A DNA stretch of 32,614 bases from Candidatus Solibacter usitatus (lineage in GTDB: Bacteria; Acidobacteriota; Terriglobia; Bryobacterales; Bryobacteraceae), in NCBI GenBank assembly GCA_016191645.1, contig JACPVQ010000183.1, forward strand, positions 1-32,614. The letters are read 5' to 3'. The translations under genes and the position numbers were made by a program. Every line of letters starts with the position of its first letter. Positions within the stretch are counted from its first letter, which is position 1. Positions 8,841 to 17,760 of this stretch are shown here, piece after piece. The notes beneath the pieces are model-generated. The model was not told the origin of the DNA, did no database searches, and worked only from the letters and a program-made list of their open reading frames with translations.

Positions 8841-9333
8841 TTCCAGCGACTCCCGCCGCGCCCGCGGCTACGCATTGCGTCGCATTCTCCCACGTGATGC
8901 CTCCGAGCGCGAGAACGGGCATACGAACGGCGCGGCAGCCCGCCGCAAATGCTTCGAGGCCGATGGGCACGCCGGCTTCGACCTTCGACAAAGGCGCATA
9001 AACAGGGCCGTAGACGGCGAAATCCGCGCCTTCCAATTCCGCGCGCAGCAACTCCTCTTCGCTATGGCACGACACGCCGATGAGGAATCCTTGCGGCGTG
9101 ATGCGGCGCAATTGCCGAGGAGCAATGGAATGCGCCGGCAAGTGAACACCGTGCGCGCCGCAAGCCAACGCGACATCGGTGCGCGAATTCACCAGCACCT
9201 TGGCGATTGATGTGGCGAGCACGCGGCGCGTCAGCGTCGCCAGGTCCCGCGCGCAGAGTGCCTTGTCGCGAACCTGGATCCAATCGGCCGTGACGCCGTC
9301 AAAGTTCCGATCCGTGATGCGGTAGCGAATCAC
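8809..9333 (-). CDS. Thiamine-phosphate synthase-like protein (ThiE/TenI family)
   Basis: This is a TIM-barrel protein of the ThiE/TenI family; ThiE joins HMP-PP and thiazole phosphate to make thiamine phosphate. The motifs are in order: YRITDR at the N-terminus, IQVRDK (QLREK-type pyrophosphate site), [45 protein letters not shown] (loop with Ser/Lys) and PVLALGGI...GAAGVAGI (phosphate site). At 174 residues it is shorter than usual ThiE (about 210), so TenI-like or a compact ThiE are both possible. The start is GTG 9331-9333, overlapping the upstream thioesterase stop as GTGA, so it is translationally coupled to it. Its 3' end runs 32 bp into the opposite-strand membrane protein gene. Confidence 0.78.
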   Translation of the reverse strand: MIRYRITDRNFDGVTADWIQVRDKALCARDLATLTRRVLATSIAKVLVNSRTDVALACGAHGVHLPAHSIAPRQLRRITPQGFLIGVSCHSEEELLRAELEGADFAVYGPVYAPLSKVEAGVPIGLEAFAAGCRAVRMPVLALGGITWENATQCVAAGAAGVAGITLFQSRGTR

Positions 9334-9734
9334 CGTTCGTTCATGCCGAACATCGGCCGGTACTTCTGCGGCATGCGTGCGGGTTTCAGATCCGGGCCGC
9401 AGATGACGTGCTTGGTGTGTCCGGACACAAGCCGCAGTCCGTCGTCAACGCGGCGCATCTCATATTCGAAAGTAACCATGCGCGGATGAACGTGACCCAA
9501 TCGCGTATTGACAATGACTTCGTCGTCGTAGCGCGCCGCGCCGTGGAAGCGGCAGTTTACTTCCGCCACGGTGAGCAGAACGCCTTCGCGCTCCATGTCG
9601 CGATAGGTCACGCCCAAGGAGCGGCACAATTCGACGCGGCCCACTTCCATCCAGATGAGATAGTTCGAATGGTAGACAATTCCCATCTGGTCCGTTTCCG
9701 CGTAACGGACGCGCAAACGCGTTTCGTTGCTCAC
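9330..9734 (-). CDS. Acyl-CoA thioesterase, YbgC/4HBT family
   Basis: This is a hotdog-fold thioesterase of the 4-hydroxybenzoyl-CoA thioesterase type (YbgC/FadM-like). The family cytoplasmically hydrolyses acyl-CoA or acyl-ACP and can associate with the Tol-Pal region. The catalytic loop is [21 protein letters not shown], with the conserved Asp at residue 15 and the Tyr-His-x-Asn-Tyr segment. Further along is [16 protein letters not shown] chose GTG 9734 (product [11 protein letters not shown]..., 134 residues) because it lies two bases after the UxaA stop and gives the normal family length. The longer frame to 9797 would overlap uxaA and add an unlikely leader. No tol-pal genes are nearby, so the physiological substrate is unknown. 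Confidence 0.85.
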   Translation of the reverse strand: MSNETRLRVRYAETDQMGIVYHSNYLIWMEVGRVELCRSLGVTYRDMEREGVLLTVAEVNCRFHGAARYDDEVIVNTRLGHVHPRMVTFEYEMRRVDDGLRLVSGHTKHVICGPDLKPARMPQKYRPMFGMNER

Positions 9735-9736
9735 GC

Positions 9737-11275
9737 CTACATCACCGGCCCGATGCGCCAAGGGACAAATTCTTTGTGTCCAAGACGCTCGCTGCACGTG
9801 CGTTCGCCGGAGGCGACGCGCAGCAGGAACTCCATGATTTCGCCGCCGACTTCGGCGACGGTCGCCTGACCGTCCGCGATGCGCCCGGCATTGATATCCA
9901 TGTTGTCGCTCATGCGCAGGTACATGGTGGAATTGGTGGCGAGCTTGATGACGGGGATGGTGGGGAATCCGATGGCGCTGCCGCGTCCGGTGGTAAATGC
10001 TATGAGGTTGCAGCCGCCCGCGGCGAGCCCGGTGAGCGACACGGGGTCGTAGCCCGGCGTGTTCATGAACACGAATCCCGGCGATGTGACGCGCTCGGCG
10101 TAATCCAACGACTGCATCAACGGGGACGCTCCGGCTTTGGCGACCGCGCCCAGGGATTTTTCCAGAATGTTCGTCAACCCGCCGTCTTTGTTGCCTGGCG
10201 AAGGATTATCGTTGAAGCTGCCGCCCATGCGAACCAGGTATTCCTTGTAGCCGCGGACGAACGAAAGCAACCGCTCGGCGACTTCGCGGTTGCGCGCGCG
10301 CTTCACCAGCAGATGCTCCGCGCCGAAAATCTCCGTCGTCTCGGCAAGCACGCTGCTGGCGCCGATTTCGGCCAGCATGTCGGAGCAAACGCCGAGCGCG
10401 GGGTTTGCCGTAATGCCGCTGAACGAGTCGGAGCCGCCGCAATTGAGACCAAGAACAATCTTGCTGGCGGGAATGGATTGCCGCTTCTCTGCGGATGCGC
10501 GTTCCATCATGCCGGCGATGGCGTTGCGCACGGCTTCCACCGTCGCGCGCGTGCCGCCGGAACTCTGCAACGTGAACCCGGCGAGGCGGTCCGTACGCGG
10601 CGCGCCCGCGCCAAGATAATGATCGATCTGGTTCACTTCGCAGCCCAGGCCCAAAATAATTGCCGCCGACACGTTCGGGTGATTCAACACGCCGCCCAGA
10701 GTTCGCTGCAACTGCGCGGTATCGGGTCCAATGGAATGGCCGCAGCCTTCGCCGTGCGGAAACGCGACCACGCCATCGACGTTTGGCGGCAGTTTCTGGC
10801 CGTCGTAACTCGCGGCAATTAACTCCGCCGTGTGCGCGGCGCAATTGCTGGCCGCGACAACGGCAATGTAGTTGCGGGTTCCGGCGCGGCCGTCTTCGCG
10901 CATGTACCCCTCGAACGTGGGCATCTTCGCCGGTGCGGGCGGATAGGGCACTTCCGATTTCGGGAATTCGTAGTCGAATGACAGCTCTTCAAAGGCGACG
11001 TTATGCGTGTGGACCCAGCGGCCGGCATCAATGGCGGTGCGCGCCGCGCCCATATCCTGGCCGTAACGCACGACGCGTCCTCCGGCCTCGATGCGCCGCA
11101 ACGCGACCTTATGGCCCATCGGGACGGAATCGAGCGTCGCCATCATTTGGCCTTCCACCTCGATCAACATGCCCGAGGGAAGCGACGCCCGTGCAATGGC
11201 GATATTGTCCTTTGGATGAAGGTGAATCACCGCCGTGCGCGCGGTGGGAGGAGGCGCGATCTCTACCAGACTCAT
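9737..11275 (-). CDS. UxaA-family sugar-acid dehydratase (altronate/galactarate dehydratase type)
   Basis: This is a 512-residue member of the UxaA/GarD dehydratase family, which removes water from altronate, galactarate or related hexonates in sugar-acid catabolism. An N-terminal SAF domain (about 15-90, AVIHLHPKDNIAIA..., later GHKVAL) is followed by the large catalytic region. That region begins GYMREDGRAGTRNYI and contains HGEGCGHSIG, LGLGCEVNQ, LGLNCGGSDSFSGITANPALG and FTTGRGSAIGFPTIPVIKLATN, all typical of the family. Size is close to E. coli UxaA (495). It starts eight bases after the HIT-gene stop, with GAGGTAAT spanning that junction. There is no isomerase or kinase of the hexuronate pathway here, so altronate as substrate is only the default. 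Confidence 0.88.
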   Translation of the reverse strand: MSLVEIAPPPTARTAVIHLHPKDNIAIARASLPSGMLIEVEGQMMATLDSVPMGHKVALRRIEAGGRVVRYGQDMGAARTAIDAGRWVHTHNVAFEELSFDYEFPKSEVPYPPAPAKMPTFEGYMREDGRAGTRNYIAVVAASNCAAHTAELIAASYDGQKLPPNVDGVVAFPHGEGCGHSIGPDTAQLQRTLGGVLNHPNVSAAIILGLGCEVNQIDHYLGAGAPRTDRLAGFTLQSSGGTRATVEAVRNAIAGMMERASAEKRQSIPASKIVLGLNCGGSDSFSGITANPALGVCSDMLAEIGASSVLAETTEIFGAEHLLVKRARNREVAERLLSFVRGYKEYLVRMGGSFNDNPSPGNKDGGLTNILEKSLGAVAKAGASPLMQSLDYAERVTSPGFVFMNTPGYDPVSLTGLAAGGCNLIAFTTGRGSAIGFPTIPVIKLATNSTMYLRMSDNMDINAGRIADGQATVAEVGGEIMEFLLRVASGERTCSERLGHKEFVPWRIGPVM

Positions 11276-11283
11276 GTTTTACA

Positions 11284-11829
11284 TTACCTCACTAGGACGG
11301 TTTCCGCGATCTGCTCGCCGCTGTGTACGTGCAGCTTGCCGTTCACGGGATGGACCCAAACGCCCGTGGATGTTGGGGCCGGGATATCTTCCGGACGGCT
11401 GACAACCTGGAATCCAGGCAGTTCGGCGACGGTCACGAACTTGCCAATATGAATATGCGCGTGACACTGCGTGCGAACCTGCGGTCCGTTGTACGCTACG
11501 CCCCATCCATCGCCGAACAGTTCCCGGCCCTTGGCGATGGCAGCCTTCCAAAGCCCGGCCCTCTCGCCGGGAGAGAGTTCATGCAGAGGATGATTGCCGG
11601 CCATGTGCTTCGACGGGAGAACAAGCCAGCGGTTCGGCTTGCGCGGGTTGTTGTCCTTCAGATAAAACAATTTCTCGCTGGAATGTTTTTCCGCTTCGGC
11701 GCACAAACTGCATGGCCGCATTTTCATCGTTTCCGGTTTGGCTGGATCGCAGGCGCACCCCACCTGTTCCACGCGCTCCTGCGCGAATACGCAAAGACCC
11801 GCTGCAACAATGGCTGCCTTCCAGAGCAT
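11284..11829 (-). CDS. Secreted HIT-like domain protein
   Basis: This is a 181-residue protein with a short signal peptide (MLWKAAIVAAGLCVFAQ) and a HIT-like catalytic motif QCHAHIHIGKF (His123, His125, His127). It also has RWLVLPSKHMAGNHPLHEL, which matches the central strand and helix of HIT hydrolases. Cys-rich spots (GCACDP and CSLCAEAEK) may bind metal or form disulfides. HIT proteins hydrolyse nucleotide phosphoanhydrides or transfer nucleotides; exported members include CDP-diacylglycerol hydrolase-like enzymes. The substrate here is unknown. The gene precedes uxaA in the same direction with a TAA stop eight bases before its ATG. The signal peptide call is by eye. Confidence 0.72.
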   Translation of the reverse strand: MLWKAAIVAAGLCVFAQERVEQVGCACDPAKPETMKMRPCSLCAEAEKHSSEKLFYLKDNNPRKPNRWLVLPSKHMAGNHPLHELSPGERAGLWKAAIAKGRELFGDGWGVAYNGPQVRTQCHAHIHIGKFVTVAELPGFQVVSRPEDIPAPTSTGVWVHPVNGKLHVHSGEQIAETVLVR

Positions 11830-11879
11830 AGTTTTCCATTATCGAATGCCCGGAGGGAAACAAACAAATCCGGTTCGCG

Positions 11880-13196
11880 CTACTCGCCGATTTTCAAAGC
11901 GCTGCGCAAGGCCGAAATCATCTCCCGTGCGTCTTCGCTTTTCGCCGATTCCGGCGCAAGGTGCAGGCAGAGTCCTTTGCGCGTGAGGATGTGGAAAGCG
12001 CCAACATCGCGCCCGATGAGAGTGTTCATGCGCAACTCTGTGATTTCCGATGCGGGGATGACGCGTGGAGCCATGCCGCATCCCGGCGTGAAAGCGAGAT
12101 TGGTTCCGCTGGTGGAAAGAAGCGCGCCACAACCGTTTTCGAAATAGGCAGGGTCGCCAAAACGTGAGGTGTCGTAAACGACACGCATCGGCTTGTCGTT
12201 TGCGCCGCGCGTAACGTAGGCGGGCATCCCTTGCGGAGCGGCGGCGTATTGGTCGACGGGACGAACGAAGGGCATCATGCCGCCGTAACCGGGAGGGCCC
12301 TGCGCTACTGGCATCTGCTGCGGGTAGCCGGGTTGCGGCTGTTGCTGCGGATACCCGGGCTGGGCTTGTTGCTGCGGATAACCCGGCTGCGGCTGCTGCT
12401 GTGGATACCCGGGTTGCACTTGCTGCTGTTGCGGATAACCCGGCTGTGCCTGCGGATATCCAGGTTGCGGTTGCGCCTGCGGATATCCAGGCTGCGGCTG
12501 CTGTTGCGGATATCCCGGTTGCTGCTGCGGATATCCCGGTTGCTGCTGCGGATAGCCCGGCTGCGGCTGCCCGTAACCGGACTGCGGATCGCCATATCCC
12601 GGCGCATACGAAACAGCGCCCGGGGCGGGACCATAGCCCGGAGCAGGAGCATACATATTGTTAGGCGGCGGTTGATATCCCGGCGAGCCGGCAGGAGCGC
12701 CCGGGTAACCGTATCCACCTTGAGGCTGTTGCATCTGCTGCTGCATTTGCTGCTGCTGGCGCGCCTGTGCGCGATATTGTTGGATAGTATTCATGGTCGT
12801 CAGCGCAGTGCCCATGATCATCATGAGTTTCTCCGCACCTCCGCGAGTGGCGGGTCCCGCCGCCTGACCGGCGATGCGCTTGTCCAGCGATGGATCCAGA
12901 TTCCGCGCTACTTCGGCGTAGTCGCGTGCCTGTGCCGCTTCGCCCGCTTCTTCCGCCGCGGCGCTCATCAGCTTGAAAATAGTAGCGCGCGCGGCCGGCT
13001 CGTTGGGCACCACTTCCAACCAGCGCCGGTACTCGCGCAATGCCGCCGAATAGTTGCCTTCGCTTTGCGCAGCTTTCGCGGCCGCGGCAATCTGTTTGCT
13101 CAGTTCCGGGTCGGCCTTTACGGAGATGCGCTCCGCGGCGGGCATGCTGGAACTCGCCAGGGCGATCAGAGTCAGGATGGTTACGTAAGGTTTCAT
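11880..13196 (-). CDS. Secreted PQ-rich repeat protein of unknown function
   Basis: I do not recognise this 438-residue protein. It has a signal peptide ([22 protein letters not shown]) and an alpha-helical TPR-like region at about 28-120 ([16 protein letters not shown]...). A long low-complexity middle (about 145-320) is built from repeats of the type GYPQQQPQP, and a folded-looking C-terminal domain of about 110 residues follows ([19 protein letters not shown]... to LRSALKIGE). ATG 13196 is the start because GGAAGGA lies five bases before it; the frame itself runs on to a GTG at 13211. It follows the CHAT gene by 19 bp and is likely co-transcribed. The PQ region may serve as a flexible wall-spanning or adhesive linker; that is inference. 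Confidence 0.8.
   Translation of the reverse strand: MKPYVTILTLIALASSSMPAAERISVKADPELSKQIAAAAKAAQSEGNYSAALREYRRWLEVVPNEPAARATIFKLMSAAAEEAGEAAQARDYAEVARNLDPSLDKRIAGQAAGPATRGGAEKLMMIMGTALTTMNTIQQYRAQARQQQQMQQQMQQPQGGYGYPGAPAGSPGYQPPPNNMYAPAPGYGPAPGAVSYAPGYGDPQSGYGQPQPGYPQQQPGYPQQQPGYPQQQPQPGYPQAQPQPGYPQAQPGYPQQQQVQPGYPQQQPQPGYPQQQAQPGYPQQQPQPGYPQQMPVAQGPPGYGGMMPFVRPVDQYAAAPQGMPAYVTRGANDKPMRVVYDTSRFGDPAYFENGCGALLSTSGTNLAFTPGCGMAPRVIPASEITELRMNTLIGRDVGAFHILTRKGLCLHLAPESAKSEDAREMISALRSALKIGE
12290..12770. repeat. Degenerate tandem repeat encoding GYPQQ/PQP units
   Basis: This is an in-gene low-complexity stretch with repeats of about 21-33 bp. On the plus strand it shows recurring CGGATATCC/CGGATAACC and TGCTGCTG words, encoding Gly-Tyr-Pro-Gln-Gln-type units on the minus strand. 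Units differ at synonymous positions, so it is an ageing coding repeat and not a CRISPR array. Long Leu/Arg-rich reading frames opposite it are by-products. Confidence 0.85.
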
Positions 13197-13215
13197 TTCA
13201 ATTCCTTCCACAAAA

Positions 13216-16200
13216 TCATCTGGCGCCTGTCAGGATGAAAGGCGCCCAGTAAAACGGGTGCGGGAACTTTTGCCGCACGGCGAGTGACGCGGCACGCAGC
13301 GCCTCCGGCTCACGACGCCCGCGCTTCAACTCGCGGTAGAATTCCGCCATCAACAAAGCCGTGGAATCGTCGCTCACCTTCCACAGACTGGAAATCACGG
13401 CGCTTGCGCCGGCTTCCAAAAACACGCGCGTCAGCCCCGTAATTTCGTCACCGCCGCGCAGCCTGCCGAGTCCGGTTTCACACGCGCTCAATACGATCAG
13501 CCGGTTTTTCAGCCGCAGTCCGGCGATCTCATAAAGATTCACGCGCGAAGACTGTCCCCGGGCATGGCCCGTCAACAAAGCCGAGAAAAGCGGCGCTTGC
13601 TCTTCCAGAATCCCGTGGGTCGCCAGATGCACCATGGAGTGTGACTCCAATGATCGCAGAACTTCATCGTGGGTGAATTCGGATTCCACAACACGCCGCG
13701 CTTTGGGATAGGAATTCGCAATCGCATCCGTTTCGCGCAGAGTGCCTGGAAGCGGCGACATTCCTTCGACGGCCTCGCCGCCGAGTGCACCTAGAAACAG
13801 TGTGCCGCGGCCGTCAGTTCGACGCTGACTCCTTAATAGCAGCGCCGTGGCAGGCAGGTAACGAATGGCGTAACGGTCCGCCAACACAGCGCCGCCAGGA
13901 AGCCTCAATATGCCAAACGGCAGTTGCGACAGAAACGACGAAGGCACGATGATGAGTTCGCGAAGCGCGTTGGAGAGCATGGGCGCGATGGGGTCCAGCA
14001 GAACTTTGGAAACCTGGCCGAGTAGCGGCTCGGGGTCGCTGTTGGCATCGGCAAGTCGTCCGCGCAACTGCGAGGCGTTGCGTTTCAATTCCGTGCGCGC
14101 GGCATTCCAGGTTATGTGCCGGCATTCCTGACGTGTGCAGACGAACGCGCCTAACCCGTTCGGCAGCAGGGTGTACTCCACCAGCGCCACGCCGGGCGCG
14201 AGTTGGCGGCGCACCTCGTCCATGGAGATCGAAGACGAAGGCATTGCCGGGCCGCCGGAAGTGAGGATAGAGGCCTGCTGCCGCTCCAGCGCGAGTTTCG
14301 CCTCCAGTTCTTTCAGCCGCCCGCGCACCAAACCGGGCTCGCGGCCCGCGGCACGCAAAACCGTTTCCTGTTGTGGTTCCAATTGCAAACGAAGTCCGGC
14401 GATCTCGGTTTCCAAACCCTTCCCGGCAGCTTGCTCGCCCGTGGAAGTAGTTGCCGCGCGCCGGCTTGTCACAGCTTCTAGAAATGTGCGGGCCTTGGCG
14501 CGCTGCATAGTGTCCCAAGCCTCGGCAATCCGTCCCGATTGAACGAGAAGCGCGATAAGCCGCTGATACAAGTCTTCAGCCGATGCGTCGTCCAGAACGC
14601 CGCGGCGCAGATCTTCTTCGCCTGCCGATTGCCGCAGCGATTCCAACTCAGAAGCAGCACGCTTATAATGCAGAATGGCATCGGCCACCGAGCCGCCCGC
14701 TTCCGACGCCTGCCCCGTGATCCAATCGATCTTCCACTTGGCGGCGGCGTGTTCAAACGTTTCGGCCTGCTTCGCCGCCACCTCCAGGTGCTTGCGCGCG
14801 GCATCCGGATCTTTCTTCTGCGTCACCAGCATCGCGGCGAGATCCATGCGGTAACGAAGTTCGCCGCGGCGGTCGCGCGCGGCGGCGGCGGCTTCAATCG
14901 CTTTTTCGTAATAGGTGCGCGCGGCCTGGGCGCGGCCCGTGACCTTTTCCACACGCGCTAACGCCGCGTACAACGCTGGCATACTCGTACGCCAAGCCTT
15001 GGCATTCTTTTCTATCGTCAGCAGTTCGTCGCGCGCGCCCTCCGCATCGTCATCAATCTCGGCCACTCGCGCTTTGCCGAAACGGGCGCTGCCGTAATAA
15101 CCGAGCAGGCGAGTCCGCGCGTCGCCCGTTGTACTGTCGCAGTAGCGAATGGCCTCTTCGAAAGCCCGCCGCCCACGCTCCACTTCCCCTAGCGAAATGC
15201 GGGAGTTGCCCAGCGCGTTGAGGACCGACAAGTAGGTGATTTCCGAGCCTGCATCCGGCTTCCCTGCTTTCATCCGTTGGCGAAGAATAACCGCGGCCTC
15301 TTCCAGCAGGAGCGCGCTTTGACGCCACGCGTTGAGGCTGGAATAGAGCGTGGCCATGGCGCGCAACGCGGCAATCTTCGCATTATCCCCACCGGATTGA
15401 CGCGCCTTTTCCAGCGCTTCCGCTTTGTCTTTCAGCAGCCCGTTGAAATCGCCCGCCAACCGCCGCCGGACTTCAATTACCTGAGCCGCGAACGGCGCAG
15501 CGGGGACCGGAAGTTTCGGAAATTCGGCGGTCACCCGTTTTGCCATTGCCAGTGCATCCGTGTATGGCAAGTAGCGGGCCGCCATCAACAGGCAGTAGAT
15601 GGCCTGGAAATTCGCGGCGTAGACCACGGATTCGGCGCCTGCTTTACCATCGGCGATGCGAAGCGCCTCCGCCGCCGCCTTCAATCCTCCGTCGTAGTTC
15701 TCTTCTTCAATAAGCACGTCGGAAAGCGCGATGCGCCCCGTCGCGTGAAAGACGGGAGGCGCGGAGGGAACGGCGTCGCGCAGAAACTCCTCCGCTTCCC
15801 GCCGCGCATTTGCAACATTCTTGCGGGCAATTTCGGCCAGCACAATCTCGCGCCGAAGATTCGCGGTGTTTGCGGAGTAAGGATTCGCGGCTTTTCCCTT
15901 CGCTGTTGCGAATGCAATCAACGCGGCATCCGTTTCGCCGAGACTGGCAAGATTCTGCCCGATCGCCGACCAGTCGAGCGATTCATCGTACGGCCCGCCG
16001 CCCCGTCCATGCAGATCGAGCGCGCGCCGCGCGGCGTCCAGAGCGGCCTTATAGTTGCGATCTTTCGAGCGGTACATCATGCTCTGCAGGCTGGCCATGT
16101 TCCCCGCGCGAGTCGATTCCTTGCGCGACACATAGATCTCGATCAAGGCGTCGTAGGCGCGATGCATGTCGAGCCATTCCTCCGCCGTTGCGTCCAACCG

Positions 16201-16314
16201 CGCGCCGCGCGCGGCCACTTCGTTCAGAGACGCGACGCGGGCGGCGAAGAGAGGATCCTCTTGCGCCGCCCACGCGGTCATGGCTCCGAAGATGATGGCC
16301 GCTGCGTGCCGCAT
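13216..16314 (-). CDS. Secreted TPR-CHAT protease
   Basis: This 1,032-residue protein has a probable signal peptide ([18 protein letters not shown]), a long alpha-helical TPR-type solenoid (about 25-650), a coiled-coil/linker part (about 650-740), and a C-terminal CHAT (caspase-like) peptidase domain (about 750-1032). The dyad is visible: His900 in VHLATHG and Cys945 in LSACETG. The [25 protein letters not shown] segment normal for CHAT proteins follows. CHAT domains cleave protein substrates, often encoded nearby, with TPRs as sensors. Export is unusual, since characterised TPR-CHAT systems act in the cytoplasm. It starts 11 bp after the lectin stop and ends 19 bp before the PQ-rich gene. 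The target is unknown; neighbours are candidates. Confidence 0.88.
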   Translation of the reverse strand: MRHAAAIIFGAMTAWAAQEDPLFAARVASLNEVAARGARLDATAEEWLDMHRAYDALIEIYVSRKESTRAGNMASLQSMMYRSKDRNYKAALDAARRALDLHGRGGGPYDESLDWSAIGQNLASLGETDAALIAFATAKGKAANPYSANTANLRREIVLAEIARKNVANARREAEEFLRDAVPSAPPVFHATGRIALSDVLIEEENYDGGLKAAAEALRIADGKAGAESVVYAANFQAIYCLLMAARYLPYTDALAMAKRVTAEFPKLPVPAAPFAAQVIEVRRRLAGDFNGLLKDKAEALEKARQSGGDNAKIAALRAMATLYSSLNAWRQSALLLEEAAVILRQRMKAGKPDAGSEITYLSVLNALGNSRISLGEVERGRRAFEEAIRYCDSTTGDARTRLLGYYGSARFGKARVAEIDDDAEGARDELLTIEKNAKAWRTSMPALYAALARVEKVTGRAQAARTYYEKAIEAAAAARDRRGELRYRMDLAAMLVTQKKDPDAARKHLEVAAKQAETFEHAAAKWKIDWITGQASEAGGSVADAILHYKRAASELESLRQSAGEEDLRRGVLDDASAEDLYQRLIALLVQSGRIAEAWDTMQRAKARTFLEAVTSRRAATTSTGEQAAGKGLETEIAGLRLQLEPQQETVLRAAGREPGLVRGRLKELEAKLALERQQASILTSGGPAMPSSSISMDEVRRQLAPGVALVEYTLLPNGLGAFVCTRQECRHITWNAARTELKRNASQLRGRLADANSDPEPLLGQVSKVLLDPIAPMLSNALRELIIVPSSFLSQLPFGILRLPGGAVLADRYAIRYLPATALLLRSQRRTDGRGTLFLGALGGEAVEGMSPLPGTLRETDAIANSYPKARRVVESEFTHDEVLRSLESHSMVHLATHGILEEQAPLFSALLTGHARGQSSRVNLYEIAGLRLKNRLIVLSACETGLGRLRGGDEITGLTRVFLEAGASAVISSLWKVSDDSTALLMAEFYRELKRGRREPEALRAASLAVRQKFPHPFYWAPFILTGAR

Positions 16315-16325
16315 GATTGCGCGCC

Positions 16326-17642
16326 CTAGTTGCCCCCGCCGCCGGCGACGATGTTACCACCGCCTGCCGCGACGATGTTGCCGCCGCCCGCTGCGACGAT
16401 GTTGCCGCCGCCCGCAGCCACAATCTGGCCCGAGTTCAGAACCGCCGGGACAATGCCGGCTCCGTCATTCGCAACTACGTTGCCGCCGCCCGCCGCGACG
16501 ATCGAAGCTCCGTTGGGAATGACAACGCCTGCTCCGCCCTTTCCTAGCAACGCGTTGCCATTGTGGCTAAGTACGTTGGCGACTTGTCCCTGCTGGTAAG
16601 GCGCCAGTTGGCCAATACCCATGAATCCGTTGGCACGGAACAACATCCCCGGCCTCCATTGTTGATTCGTCATTCCATTGCAAGCCGCAATTCGAACTTT
16701 CTGTTCGCCGAACACCCACAGGACGTCGCGAGTGGGTTCTAGTTCCATGCACATGTTGGTAACGACACTGTTTTCGAAGACTCGGATCTCACCCCGTTCC
16801 GTGAGCCGCCAGCCGACGTTTCCACTGCGCCCGCACTGTGCCGTCTTGACGTACCTGCTGCTCCGGTCCACATCGAGACAGGCGCTTCTGCCTCCCCAGT
16901 CGCGCAGTTCGCCGTTGTTCATGAACACGAACTGCTCGTTCAACTCGCTGTTGCATTCATAGCCGATGATATCGACGCCATAACCTCTTTGTCTACCGCG
17001 AACGTTGAGACACTTCGCGCCCATGCTGCTCACAAAATGGTAGGACATGCCGTTGATGTTCACACGCGCAGGCGATTGCAGCGGCGGCAGCGGTTGCGGC
17101 GGCGGTTGCACGGGCGGTTGAATCACCGGGCGAGGAGCCGGAGCAGGCGCGGGTGGTGGGGTGGAGGGCTGCCCCAGCGCAATCGCATCCCATTTCTGGT
17201 TCGGCTCATTGATGCAGGTCCACAGCACCATTCCATTGCCCGGACGCGGATCGGCATTGCGCACCGCAACGCATTGACCGTTGTATGCGTTGCTGATGCT
17301 TCTGCCGCCGGAATTGATGGTCCAACGCTGGTTCGTTCCACCGTGGCAATCCCACAACCCCAGCGTCGGCGGATTCGTATTCATGAAGGCGTCCAGGCAC
17401 TTGCCTCCAATTTGAAGCGCGCCGGCTTGGCCCGCGGGAGCAACCGCGTTGAACGTGGTCCCCGTCGTTTGGCAGGACAGCATCGCCAAAGTGTTGCCCG
17501 CGCGGTAATCCGCGTTAGGAACGCCAAAACAAAGATTGTTGAATGGTGAGCGAATCTGGATGGAATCCGCCTTTGCGTTTCGCAGACCTGGAATGATGAT
17601 CCCCAGAGACACGAGTAGTGACAGACGTAGAGTGTAATTCAC
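16326..17642 (-). CDS. Secreted ricin-type beta-trefoil lectin with glycine-rich repeat tail
   Basis: This is a 438-residue secreted protein with a signal peptide of about 26 residues ending AKA-DS. A first beta-trefoil (about 27-157) has QxW motifs in GGTNQRWTI and EPNQKWDAI. A proline-rich linker follows (about 160-195), then a second trefoil (about 200-340) with NEQFVF and NQQWRPG. The tail (about 385-438) contains repeats of the octapeptide IVAAGGGN. Ricin-type domains bind galactose-like or other glycans. The start is GTG 17642, supported by AAGGAGA eight bases upstream. Its N-terminal half is a close paralogue of the protein at 17761-18963. The CHAT gene follows after 11 bp. The repeat tail could fold as a short beta-solenoid; that is inference. 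Confidence 0.82.
   Translation of the reverse strand: MNYTLRLSLLVSLGIIIPGLRNAKADSIQIRSPFNNLCFGVPNADYRAGNTLAMLSCQTTGTTFNAVAPAGQAGALQIGGKCLDAFMNTNPPTLGLWDCHGGTNQRWTINSGGRSISNAYNGQCVAVRNADPRPGNGMVLWTCINEPNQKWDAIALGQPSTPPPAPAPAPRPVIQPPVQPPPQPLPPLQSPARVNINGMSYHFVSSMGAKCLNVRGRQRGYGVDIIGYECNSELNEQFVFMNNGELRDWGGRSACLDVDRSSRYVKTAQCGRSGNVGWRLTERGEIRVFENSVVTNMCMELEPTRDVLWVFGEQKVRIAACNGMTNQQWRPGMLFRANGFMGIGQLAPYQQGQVANVLSHNGNALLGKGGAGVVIPNGASIVAAGGGNVVANDGAGIVPAVLNSGQIVAAGGGNIVAAGGGNIVAAGGGNIVAGGGGN
16329..16505. repeat. 24-bp tandem repeat encoding IVAAGGGN
   Basis: On the plus strand the unit is of the form GACGATGTTGCCGCCGCCCGCT. There are three to four near-exact adjacent copies at 16330-16430 and a further diverged copy around 16480-16505, separated by non-repeat sequence. 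It encodes the octapeptide IVAAGGGN on the minus strand at the extreme C-terminus of the lectin. Confidence 0.85.
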
Positions 17643-17718
17643 GGTTTCTCCTTATTAGATTGCGACTTTCCGGGTTGCCGATTGCCCGTACATTCGGCTG
17701 CATCGATGTTCAACGCGA

Positions 17719-17746
17719 CGGTCATGGCTCCGAAGATGATGACCGC
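17719..17746 (-). pseudogene. Relic of a CHAT-gene 5' end behind the second lectin
   Basis: The 28 bases at 17719-17746 match 16275-16302 (codons 5-14 of the CHAT protease gene) at 27 of 28 positions. The relic begins about 15 bases after the stop of the second lectin, as the intact sequence begins about 24 bases after the stop of the first. Homology ends abruptly on both sides. It is best explained as the leftover of a duplicated lectin-CHAT unit whose protease was deleted. Confidence 0.7.
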
Positions 17747-17760
17747 AACCGTCTTGGAAG

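Noticed and set aside
9776-10822. A 348-codon plus-strand frame opposite the UxaA-family gene
   Set aside because: Its translation is a low-quality Ala/Gly/Arg/His mix with no domain; the minus-strand gene has clear family motifs over the same bases.
12290-12770. A possible CRISPR array
   Set aside because: Unit lengths vary, there are no unique spacers, and the whole stretch is an open coding repeat.
12231-13238. A plus-strand Leu/Arg-rich frame (repeats of LLLRISRL type) that looks like a leucine-rich repeat
   Set aside because: It is the antisense image of the PQ-repeat coding region; period and boundaries coincide exactly and it has no ribosome site.
15277-16329. A 350-codon plus-strand frame opposite the TPR-CHAT gene
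   Set aside because: No recognisable motif and typical antisense composition in GC-rich DNA.
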